Positions 1 to 5,706 of a stretch of DNA of 7,047 nucleotides are shown here, one piece after another. The DNA is taken from the NCBI GenBank assembly GCA_002401285.1, contig NVSQ01000004.1, positions 1 through 7,047 on the forward strand. Direction: 5' to 3'. The notes under the pieces were generated by a model. The model worked only from the letters and a program-made list of their open reading frames with translations. It had not been told where the DNA came from and made no database searches. Both the position numbers and the translations under genes were made by a program. The first letter of the stretch is position 1. Each line of letters starts with the position of its first letter. The DNA is from SAR202 cluster bacterium. Lineage in GTDB: Bacteria > Chloroflexota > Dehalococcoidia > UBA3495.

Positions 1-696
1 ACCCGAAACGTAGCAGACGCCACTACCCCGCCACGACCGGATAACAGCAAGGCCGATATGTGGGATGCGGAGACAATTGACCAATTCCTGGTCGCCGCTG
101 AAGGTAGCCGTTTCCGTAACGTGTATCATCTGGCGGTACTCACTGGGATGCGCCGGTCGGAATTGGCTGGATTAAAATGGGACCATGTTGACCTGGTGAA
201 CGGGAGACTTAGTGTGATTGCGACCCTCCAGCGCATCATCGGCCAAGGTTTAGTTGCTGGGCAACCCAAGACGCCTCGTTCTCGCCGTTCTATCGCCCTA
301 GCTTCAGACGCAATCGAGTTGCTCCACAGCCTAAGGGGACGCCAGATTGAGCAACGGCTGGATTTCGGGGAATTGTGGATGAACTCCGGCTACGTGTTCA
401 CACAGGAAGGTGGGAAGCCTATCAACCCTCCGAGCGTGAGCAAGGACTTTGCCAGTATTGTCCGGAAGGCCGAATTGCCCCACCTGACGTTCCATGGATT
501 GCGCCACGCTCACGCAACCCTGGCTCTGACGGCAGGCATCAACCCGAAGATCGTTAGTGAGCGGCTTGGACACAGCAACATCGCCGTCACAATGGACACG
601 TACTCTCACGTGTTGCCAGGAATGCAGGAAGCTGCGGCCCAAGCCGTGGAAGACTTGCTGGCACGTGCCCGTATCAATCGAATGGATACCGCTTAA
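1..696 (+). CDS. Tyrosine recombinase / phage-type integrase, C-terminal catalytic part (5' partial)
   Basis: Site-specific tyrosine recombinase that probably integrates and excises the element ending at the tRNA-Ser fragment downstream. The frame is open to the left edge: 19 codons precede the ATG at 58 and read like the usual linker into the catalytic domain (NVADATTPPRP), so that ATG is internal and the real start, with the N-terminal SAM-like core-binding domain, lies off the window. Counting from the ATG at 58, the full catalytic set is present: Arg32 in TGMRRSEL, Lys71 in QPKTPRSRRS, His146 and Arg149 in FHGLRHAHAT, His172 in RLGHSNIAVT and the nucleophile Tyr182 in DTYSHVL. Nothing suggests decay. 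It ends in TAA. The recombinase assignment is very secure; the link to this attachment site rests on position. Confidence 0.93.
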   Translation, partial: TRNVADATTPPRPDNSKADMWDAETIDQFLVAAEGSRFRNVYHLAVLTGMRRSELAGLKWDHVDLVNGRLSVIATLQRIIGQGLVAGQPKTPRSRRSIALASDAIELLHSLRGRQIEQRLDFGELWMNSGYVFTQEGGKPINPPSVSKDFASIVRKAELPHLTFHGLRHAHATLALTAGINPKIVSERLGHSNIAVTMDTYSHVLPGMQEAAAQAVEDLLARARINRMDTA

Positions 697-706
697 CTAT
701 TGGTCG

Positions 707-734
707 ATGTCCACCAAATGTCCACGAAGTCCAC
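707..734. repeat. Three GTCCAC direct repeats between integrase and attachment site
   Basis: GTCCAC occurs at 709-714, 720-725 and 729-734; the first two copies are extended to ATGTCCAC and the third to AAGTCCAC. Spacing is 11 and 9 bp, about one helical turn, so bound proteins would lie on the same face of the DNA. A 7-bp inverted repeat (TCTAGTC at 771-777, GACTAGA at 798-804) lies between these repeats and the tRNA fragment. Arm-type integrase sites or excisionase sites commonly sit in such a place, but the binding role is inference. Confidence 0.4.
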
Positions 735-832
735 GACGTTGGAATAGACTGGACGGACTAAATTGGGCACTCTAGTCACGAAATACCAAGAGGTTTAGAC
801 TAGAAAAACGAATTATGACGTAGGGAATCAAA

Positions 833-890
833 CTCGAAAACCGGTATACGGGCGACTGTATCGTGGGTTCGAATCCCACTCTCTCCGCCA
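833..890 (+). tRNA. tRNA-Ser(CGA) 3' fragment, displaced half of an attachment site
   Basis: The sequence reads as the 3' two thirds of a bacterial tRNA-Ser. It has an anticodon loop CTCGAAA (anticodon CGA) at 833-839 and the 3' strand of the anticodon stem, ACCGG. A long class II variable arm follows, with ATAC (846-849) pairing to GTAT (858-861). The T arm is GTGGG, TTCGAAT, CCCAC (863-879), then acceptor strand TCTCTCC, discriminator G and encoded CCA at 888-890. The partners are missing: upstream there is no GGAGAGA acceptor strand, no D arm and no CCGGT to close the anticodon stem. It is therefore not a working tRNA gene. Identity begins exactly at the anticodon loop, a common crossover place for tyrosine recombinases. 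A complete copy is expected left of the window. Confidence 0.88.
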
Positions 891-959
891 GTTTTGAGGC
901 TACTCTTTCCTGTAATGCGTTCACTCCGATGGTTGAAGTTGCGGACAAGATTCAATGTG

Positions 960-1580
960 TTAGCGCAGGAGTGCCGCCAGTTGCTGTTTGACCGCCGGCC
1001 ACTCTGCATCCAAGATCGAAAACACTGCCGAATCCCGGATAGTGCCGTCGGTTGCCACTCGATCTCCCCGTACCACGCCATCTAACTGCGCGCCCAACCG
1101 CTCAATGGCGTTGCGTGAGCGTTCATTGCGGGCGTCGGTTTGTAGACGAACCCGATGAACCAGCCAAGTTTCAAAGGCGTGAGTTAGCATGAGCAGCTTG
1201 GCCTCCGTGTTTATACCCGTCCGCTGAGCATCAGGCCCAAGCCAAGTCGCGCCGATCTCCACCACGTCCGGCAATCGCTTGCCACGTTGCCGCGGGTTCC
1301 CGGCGGGCCAGTCCCAGAACTGCACGTTAAGAAACCGGGTTGAACCGACGACGTGTTCAGCCTTGCGATCGATCGTCGCGAATGGAAGTATGGTCCCTGA
1401 ATCTTTACCGGCCAATGCTGTCTCTACATATAGACGCATGGCAGCCGTATCGTCTGGAACCGTTGTAAGAGTGAACGTTTCTCGAGATCCACTTGCAGCC
1501 TGAACCAAACCAGGGACATGGTCCAGGGAAAGGGGTTCGAGCCGAACATGGCGTCCTTGAAGTGTGACGGGGTCTAACAT
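960..1580 (-). CDS. GNAT family N-acetyltransferase, RimJ/RimL type
   Basis: Predicted cytoplasmic acetyl-CoA-dependent N-acetyltransferase of 206 residues, a normal length for the Acetyltransf_3 (RimJ/RimL-like) branch. It opens with the typical LQGRHVRLEPLSLDH strand-helix (7-21). A central strand pair follows: VVGSTRF at 77-83 and EIGATWLGP at 108-116. The acetyl-CoA pyrophosphate loop QRTGINT at 119-125 stands where Q/R-x-x-G-x-G/A is usual, and the last fold signature is NERSRNAIERLGA at 152-164. The ATG start is preceded by AGGGG about nine bases away. The substrate may be a protein N-terminus, a ribosomal protein or a small molecule; the sequence does not decide. It is the last minus-strand gene of the cluster and the first chromosomal gene beside the inserted element. 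A short zinc-ribbon frame ends 12 bp before its start. Confidence 0.87.
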   Translation of the reverse strand: MLDPVTLQGRHVRLEPLSLDHVPGLVQAASGSRETFTLTTVPDDTAAMRLYVETALAGKDSGTILPFATIDRKAEHVVGSTRFLNVQFWDWPAGNPRQRGKRLPDVVEIGATWLGPDAQRTGINTEAKLLMLTHAFETWLVHRVRLQTDARNERSRNAIERLGAQLDGVVRGDRVATDGTIRDSAVFSILDAEWPAVKQQLAALLR

Positions 1581-1592
1581 ATCCAGAAGCCC

Positions 1593-1706
1593 CTAGTCTA
1601 AGGTGTAGCTTAGAACTCTACCGCAGCCAGGGCAGACGGACGGTCCCGAGCCGCGGAACGGCCCCACGCAGGTCGGGCAATCGTCCTCGTAGCGAGCATG
1701 CTTCGC
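1593..1706 (-). pseudogene. Short zinc-ribbon reading frame without a usable start, probably frameshifted
   Basis: This frame lies between two minus-strand genes and encodes a compact CX2C-X11-CX2CG zinc ribbon: CPTC, then VGPFRGSGPSV, then CPGCG, ending in RVLSYTLD and TAG. The stop sits within the ribosome-binding region of the GNAT gene, so the frame is spaced like an upstream operon partner. Going upstream it meets TAA after 38 codons with no ATG, GTG or TTG before the first Cys. An ATG at 1699-1697 lies eight bases before the in-frame Tyr codon, so one missing base would join it to the zinc ribbon. It is either a broken small protein gene, one with a base lost in sequencing, or chance. 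The Cys pattern is seen; the gene status is inference and uncertain. Confidence 0.35.
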
Positions 1707-1780
1707 TTACTGGGCCGAACCCTTGTTACGCTCCGAGTCGGCTAGACTACGGTTTTGACTAGGCCCTAGATACAGCTAAC

Positions 1781-2500
1781 CTAGAAATCGCGCTGGCCGA
1801 ACATCCGGATGCCCAGGGGCGGGAGGACGACCAGTGGGAAGAAGAGGGCAACCAGGAAGGGGAAGTGGAGGGACCACTCGAACTCTCCTTGCAGCAAGGC
1901 TGGTATACGACCCAGGACCCCCGACGGGGAGAACCCATCGGCCTGGATGGTCAATAGCATCGTGATGGCGGTATACCACAATATGTAAATCATCGCCAAA
2001 GAGCCGGGGGTATTGGTGACAACGGCGCTGAAGGTAACGCTCAGGAAAACCAGCACGGTAAAGAGCAGCCCGGTGTACATAAGAGCAATGAGAATCCCGC
2101 TGGAAGCCAAGTCGTTGGAGAGTCCGCCGCCCATCATGGCGAAAGCGACCGGAGTGATGACGAGCAAGGACATGCCCAGTACGGTAAGAGCCCGGGCGGT
2201 CAGCAGGGACAGCACGAACTGGGCGGGGGTGACCCCGTGGCTGATGATGGAATCGCCCAAGGTCCTGGGGTCGATGCCGCCTGAGGCGGAGCTGATAATC
2301 ATGACCATGAAGCTCCCCAGAGCCACGTACAGCAGCAGGAACCAGCCCAATATGAACGAGGTGCTTTCCTGGTCGAAGGTCGCTGCGAATACTACGCCTG
2401 CCAAGCCTCCCGCGCCGCTGATAGCCAGCCACATCCACACCGTCCAAGAACGCATCATGGCCGCCAGGTCTTCTTCCAGTAAGATCATGAACGGGGTCAT
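1781..2500 (-). CDS. ABC-2 type transporter, permease subunit
   Basis: Integral inner-membrane subunit of an ABC exporter, 239 residues. It has six hydrophobic stretches at about 20-40, 49-71, 94-119, 133-157, 164-185 and 211-231. The polar ends include an N-terminal amphipathic start (ILLEEDLAAMMRS) and the C-terminal GIRMFGQRDF, a typical ABC-2 permease ending (…F-x-R-R-D-hydrophobic). The short loops and lack of a large extracytoplasmic domain fit the NatB/DrrB-like ABC-2 fold rather than a MacB-type permease. Its ATG overlaps the TGA of the ATPase gene by four bases (ATGA), which implies translational coupling and a shared complex. The stop is TAG. Cargo is unknown: drugs, lipids, polysaccharide or ions are all possible. 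Confidence 0.85.
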   Translation of the reverse strand: MTPFMILLEEDLAAMMRSWTVWMWLAISGAGGLAGVVFAATFDQESTSFILGWFLLLYVALGSFMVMIISSASGGIDPRTLGDSIISHGVTPAQFVLSLLTARALTVLGMSLLVITPVAFAMMGGGLSNDLASSGILIALMYTGLLFTVLVFLSVTFSAVVTNTPGSLAMIYILWYTAITMLLTIQADGFSPSGVLGRIPALLQGEFEWSLHFPFLVALFFPLVVLPPLGIRMFGQRDF

Positions 2501-3687
2501 ACCTTCTGCTCCTCCGCCACGTCGTGGGCTCCGTTCGCTTGCCCCTCTGCCGCGTCGTGGGCTCGGTTCGCTTGCCCCTCCGCCGCGTCGTGGGCTCCGT
2601 TCACTTGCTCCTCCGCCGGAGGGTAGGCGGGCTTGGTGATCGTGGACCGGCTTTCCTGGTCTTGAGTGGAGGGTTGGTCCTCGAAGACTCGGCTGAATCC
2701 CTTCGCCCGGTCAGCCTCCAATCGCTTGAGGAATGCGTCCTCGATCTCTCCGCCAGAGCGGATGGACAGTAGTTCCACCGATGAGCGGGAGACCAGATCT
2801 ATCAACCGGCTAAGCTGATGGGAGAAGTCCTTGTTGTCGCTGAAGTTGACCCGGATGACGTCCGGGCTCAGACGCTCCCACCGGATGACCTGAGGGTGGG
2901 CAGACAAGGTTTCCAGGAACCCTTTCAAGTCCCCGGCAAGTCCCAGGTCCACCACGTTTTCCCGCACGAATTGCTTCATCTCCAGGACTGAGCCAGAAAA
3001 GACTACCTTACCTTGGTTCAACACCCCGATGTAGTCGCATACGTTGTCGGCGTCGGGTAGCAGGTGGGTGGAGATAATCATGGTCTTACCTTGGCTCTTC
3101 AGTTCTTGGATCAGGTCCAAGGCGTACTTGCGGCCCGTGGGGTCGAGGCCGGCGGTGGGCTCATCCCACAGCAGAAGGTCCGGCTCGTTGACCATGGAGG
3201 CGGCGATGGCCATGCGGGTGGTCATGCCGGCCGAAAGGTTGCCGATTCGAGTCGATGCGGCGCCCAATAGATCCACGGCGTGGAGCAGCGACGAGATGCG
3301 GCGGTGGCACTCCTTGCGGGGCATCCCACGTAGCTTGCCCACCAACTCAAGGTAGTTGATGGGGGTCAGGTTCTTGGGATAGTGCTCGCCCTGGGGCAGG
3401 TATCCTATGCGGCGGCGCAGGTGGCCGGTGGACAAGCTCATAGTCTCGCCGAACACCTTAACCTCTCCGGCGGTGGGATGCAGTAATCCAAGGATAAGGC
3501 GCAGGGTAGTGCTCTTGCCGGCTCCATTGGGCCCTACCAGACCAAAGACGGACCCTTTGGGAATCTTGAAGCTGATGCTGTTGGCCGCTATCCAGCGCCG
3601 CTGGAATATCTTGGTTAAGTTGGTGGTTTCAACGGCGTAGACCTCGCCACTCTGATTGTTGGTCTCAACAGGCTTTCTTTTAAACAC
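2497..3687 (-). CDS. ABC transporter ATP-binding protein (DrrA/CcmA-like) with repeat-built C-terminal tail
   Basis: ATPase that powers the permease encoded directly downstream. All ABC motifs are present in order: Walker A GPNGAGKST (52-60), Q-loop Gln99 in GYLPQG, signature LSAGM (151-155, a variant of LSGGQ), Walker B LLLWDEP with Glu176, D-loop GLDP and switch His208 in ISTHLL. Residues 235-340 match the small C-terminal domain found after the ABC core in exporters of this kind. From about 345 the protein becomes polar and disordered and ends in 3.3 copies of an 11-residue repeat. The start is GTG, supported by AAGGGGGA six bases upstream, a strong ribosome site. At 396 residues it is longer than the usual 300-330 because of the tail. 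It is the first gene of the minus-strand cluster. Confidence 0.92.
   Translation of the reverse strand: MFKRKPVETNNQSGEVYAVETTNLTKIFQRRWIAANSISFKIPKGSVFGLVGPNGAGKSTTLRLILGLLHPTAGEVKVFGETMSLSTGHLRRRIGYLPQGEHYPKNLTPINYLELVGKLRGMPRKECHRRISSLLHAVDLLGAASTRIGNLSAGMTTRMAIAASMVNEPDLLLWDEPTAGLDPTGRKYALDLIQELKSQGKTMIISTHLLPDADNVCDYIGVLNQGKVVFSGSVLEMKQFVRENVVDLGLAGDLKGFLETLSAHPQVIRWERLSPDVIRVNFSDNKDFSHQLSRLIDLVSRSSVELLSIRSGGEIEDAFLKRLEADRAKGFSRVFEDQPSTQDQESRSTITKPAYPPAEEQVNGAHDAAEGQANRAHDAAEGQANGAHDVAEEQKV
2505..2618 (-). repeat. 33-bp in-frame tandem repeat in the ABC ATPase C-terminus
   Basis: Three full 33-bp units begin at 2516, 2549 and 2582, with a partial unit on the left. They encode EEQVNGAHDAA (359-369), EGQANRAHDAA (370-380), EGQANGAHDVA (381-391) and the start of a fourth (EEQKV, 392-396). 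Units differ at only a few bases, so the expansion is recent or actively homogenised. The length is a multiple of three, so copy number can change without breaking the frame or the ATGA junction with the permease gene. Confidence 0.88.
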
Positions 3688-4168
3688 GTTGTCCCCCTTC
3701 CCCCGTTCAGGTGACCCTCAAGCGCTCTGAGTTTAGTGGCTGTAAGGTGCGATTCCGCCACCCGGCTATTTCAAAAGTTACTATCCTCTTAACATAATGT
3801 TTGAGCAATGTGCAAGGCCGTTTTTGAGCCGATTTTGATGCCAACGCGCCGATTGCCTTTTATAGGACATGAAACAAAGGCTTAACTTGATTCTCATGGC
3901 CCATATTGAAACTCGATAATTAATCGCAGCGGCCTTTGGCACGGGCCGGGAGAGTTGCCAGGTTCCCTCTGGCAAGGCGTTGTTCTTTACCAAGCCGCGG
4001 AACACCACATAAACCCGCGGCCGCCGTTCCGGAACGACCATATTCCCGCCGGAGCTAGGGCGCCGAGTAGTTTCGGCGATCTGTCCGGTTAGACCGATAT
4101 AAAATGTCGTAATACGGAAATTATTCCGCCCTATGGAGTCTTACACACGGGAATATATCTTGTATTCT

Positions 4169-4177
4169 TGATATAAT
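4169..4177 (+). promoter_or_regulatory. Extended -10 promoter candidate for the phosphofructokinase gene
   Basis: TGATATAAT is a perfect extended -10 (TGnTATAAT) in an AT-rich stretch. No good -35 stands 17 bases upstream (GGGAAT), which extended -10 promoters tolerate. Transcription would start near 4184 and give a leader of about 114 nt that contains the whole 4221-4257 hairpin. Confidence 0.5.
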
Positions 4178-4220
4178 TGTCTGAAAAGCGCATTTAGTTC
4201 AGAAATCCGCAACAGATCAA

Positions 4221-4257
4221 AACGTCATTCCCTCCGATTAGCGGAGGGAATGACGTT
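4221..4257 (+). promoter_or_regulatory. Perfect 16-bp hairpin in the phosphofructokinase leader
   Basis: AACGTCATTCCCTCCG (4221-4236) is followed by the loop ATTAG and its exact reverse complement (4242-4257). The structure ends 40 bp before the ATG. On the plus strand no T-run follows it, so it is not a standard intrinsic terminator for plus transcripts; on the minus strand only four Ts follow. It may act as an attenuator, an RNA stability or protein-binding element, a DNA operator, or be a dispersed palindromic repeat. Confidence 0.55.
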
Positions 4258-4297
4258 AGCAAATCCTTCGATGTGTTGTTAAGCGTTTGCAAAAGAG

Positions 4298-5599
4298 ATG
4301 GTTAATTTGAACAACGGATCCCGGCGTCTCGGCATTCTGGTGGGCGGAGGGCCAGCTCCGGGCATCAACAGCGTCATCAGCGCCGTAACTATCGAGGCTC
4401 AAAATTCCAATCTTGAAGTGATCGGTATTTATGCCGGTTTTGCCGGTCTGATCGAGGGCAATACTAACGACGTATGCCGGCTTACTATCCCCGACGTGTC
4501 GAATATCCACTTTCAGGGTGGTTCTATTCTGCGTACATCCAGGGCCAATCCAACACGCAACGAAGAGCACCTGCAAAGAGTGGTCCATGGGCTTAAGGAA
4601 CTGGGGATCAACTACCTTGTGACTATCGGGGGGGATGACACGGCTTTCAGCGCCTCGGAGGTTTCCAGGGTCGCGTCCGGAGCTATAAGGGTGGCCCACG
4701 TCCCCAAAACGATCGACAACGACTTACCCTTGCCCGCCAACATGCCTACTTTCGGATATGAAACGGCGCGGCATGTGGGCACCGGGCTGGTGCTGAATCT
4801 GATGGAGGATTCTCGTACCACCAACCGGTGGTATTTCGTTGTCGCAATGGGCCGCTCAGCCGGGCATCTTGCCCTGGGAATGGGGAAGGCCGCCGGGGCC
4901 ACGCTCACGATCATCGCTGAAGAGTTCCCGTCAGACCGAATCACGATTGGCCAAGTGTGCGATGTGTTAGAGGGGGCAATCTTAAAGCGCCGGGTGATGG
5001 GAAGGGAGCGAGGCTTAGCCATCATCGCTGAAGGTATCGCTGAGAAGCTCGATCCGAGAGAGTTGGCCGATCTGCCGGGTGTAGTGGTTAACTATGACCA
5101 ATACGGGCACATCCGCCTTGACGAAATACCGTTGGACAAGCTCCTCAAGCGCGAGATCCAGAGCCGTTTCAAAGAACGCGGGGAGGCTTTAGGCATAGTG
5201 GAGAGGACTATCGGCTACGAGCTAAGATCGGCTTCTCCGATACCCTTTGACGTTGATTACACCCGCACGTTGGGACACGGAGCGGTAAGAGTCTTGCTAT
5301 CCGCGTCCGCGGATAATACGGGAGCAGACGACGGGTTGGTGTGTCTGGAGGATGGACAAGTCAAAGTGATGCCTTTCGAAGAGCTACGTGACCCAATCAC
5401 CAAACGTACCCGCGTCCGACGGGTGGATATACACAGTGAAAGCTACCAAGTAGCCCGGGATTACATGATTCGATTGGAGAAGGAAGACTTGGCGGATCCG
5501 GATATGAAACTCCGGCTCGCCACGGCCGCCAAGATGAGCCCTGATGAATTCGAGAGACGGTTCGCGCCGGTGGTGGGACTTTCAGGCGCGGACGATTAG
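4298..5599 (+). CDS. pfp: 6-phosphofructokinase, probably pyrophosphate-dependent
   Basis: Interconverts fructose 6-phosphate and fructose 1,6-bisphosphate in the cytoplasm, the key step of glycolysis. The PPi enzyme is reversible and can also serve gluconeogenesis. The 433-residue protein has the phosphofructokinase motifs in order: GILVGGGPAPGINSVI (12-27), GGDDT (111-115), PKTIDND (136-142, catalytic Asp140 region), MGRSAGH (184-190), AEG (244-246) and GYELRSASPIPFD (306-318). Two positions separate phosphate donors. Asp114 follows the catalytic-loop GGD where ATP enzymes have Gly, and Lys137 stands where ATP enzymes have Gly (PGTIDND). Both point to pyrophosphate. The ATG has only a weak AAAAGAG directly before it, with no well-spaced Shine-Dalgarno; an in-frame ATG at 4271 is closed by TAA. 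It is preceded by a hairpin leader and is convergent with the dehydrogenase gene. Confidence 0.9.
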   Translation: MVNLNNGSRRLGILVGGGPAPGINSVISAVTIEAQNSNLEVIGIYAGFAGLIEGNTNDVCRLTIPDVSNIHFQGGSILRTSRANPTRNEEHLQRVVHGLKELGINYLVTIGGDDTAFSASEVSRVASGAIRVAHVPKTIDNDLPLPANMPTFGYETARHVGTGLVLNLMEDSRTTNRWYFVVAMGRSAGHLALGMGKAAGATLTIIAEEFPSDRITIGQVCDVLEGAILKRRVMGRERGLAIIAEGIAEKLDPRELADLPGVVVNYDQYGHIRLDEIPLDKLLKREIQSRFKERGEALGIVERTIGYELRSASPIPFDVDYTRTLGHGAVRVLLSASADNTGADDGLVCLEDGQVKVMPFEELRDPITKRTRVRRVDIHSESYQVARDYMIRLEKEDLADPDMKLRLATAAKMSPDEFERRFAPVVGLSGADD

Positions 5600-5654
5600 A
5601 CCATTGTCCCTCGGATATCGGAACGCCTCGTCCTCCCAAGCCCTGGCCTGACCT

Positions 5655-5688
5655 TGTCTCAATAGCCGGTGATACCTACATTGAGACA
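5655..5688. terminator. Inverted repeat between convergent genes, possible bidirectional terminator
   Basis: TGTCTCAAT (5655-5663) and ATTGAGACA (5680-5688) form a perfect 9-bp stem around a 16-nt loop that contains a small GGT/ACC pairing. It lies in the 107-bp gap between two converging genes, where a shared terminator is expected. No T-run follows on either strand and the stem is AT-containing, so termination is plausible but not shown. Confidence 0.35.
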
Positions 5689-5706
5689 CTCCAGTCCTTG
5701 GTGTCG

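Larger units (their letters stand above)
1..890. mobile_element. Right end of an integrative element inserted in tRNA-Ser (partial)
   Basis: A tyrosine recombinase gene ends at 696 and is followed, 136 bp later, by a tRNA-Ser 3' fragment with no 5' half. An element that integrates in a tRNA gene usually rebuilds the whole tRNA at one end and leaves the displaced 3' part at the other, with its integrase beside one of the two junctions. Because the fragment reads on the plus strand, the rebuilt tRNA and the element body should lie to the left, outside the window. The crossover would then fall near 833, at the anticodon loop. The element's size, cargo and class (phage, genomic island, ICE) cannot be seen. 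The layout is read directly; the element call is inference from it. Confidence 0.7.
3688..4297. other. Divergent intergenic region with clustered short inverted repeats
   Basis: This 610-bp region separates the divergent ABC operon and phosphofructokinase gene. No convincing protein gene is present. An 86-codon minus-strand frame (3781-4041) has no recognisable domain, and its codon bias fades along its length. Short inverted repeats are clustered: TTGCCAG/CTGGCAA (3955-3975), the palindrome CGTTCCGGAACG (4025-4036), CGCCGA/TCGGCG (4061-4078), CGGT/ACCG near 4086-4096 and CGGAA/TTCCG (4115-4128). A much stronger hairpin lies further right at 4221-4257. I found no good sigma70 promoter for the ABC operon on the minus strand. 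The inverted repeats could be operators or parts of a structured RNA; none matches an RNA family I recognise. Confidence 0.5.

Noticed and set aside
58..60. ATG at 58 as the integrase start
   Set aside because: The frame is open back to base 1 with integrase-like linker residues, and a protein starting here would lack the core-binding domain; the gene is cut by the window edge.
833..890. A complete tRNA gene, or one split by an intron
   Set aside because: No acceptor 5' strand, D arm or anticodon 5' strand occurs anywhere upstream in the window; the intron-like alternative would need a GGAGAGA half that is absent.
800..1081. 93-codon minus-strand frame containing GESGIRTHDTVARIPVFEFD
   Set aside because: This peptide is the antisense translation of the tRNA-Ser 3' part plus flanks. 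The GESGIRTHDTVARIPVF string is a well-known false protein in databases, and the frame also overlaps the end of the GNAT gene.
1776..2447. 223-codon minus-strand frame overlapping the permease gene
   Set aside because: It is an Arg/Pro/His-rich out-of-frame shadow of the ABC-2 permease, with no domain and no hydrophobic pattern.
2013..2639. 208-codon plus-strand frame opposite the permease and the tandem repeat
   Set aside because: It is antisense to two well-supported genes; its apparent PPRRGLRSLA repeat is only the 33-bp tandem repeat read on the other strand.
3781..4041. 86-codon minus-strand frame in the divergent intergenic region
   Set aside because: No recognisable domain, weak ribosome site and codon use that drifts to AT-rich along its length. 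It could be a gene remnant, but I cannot support a coding call.
4256..4699. 147-codon minus-strand frame opposite the start of phosphofructokinase
   Set aside because: Antisense shadow of a strongly conserved enzyme; no independent motif.
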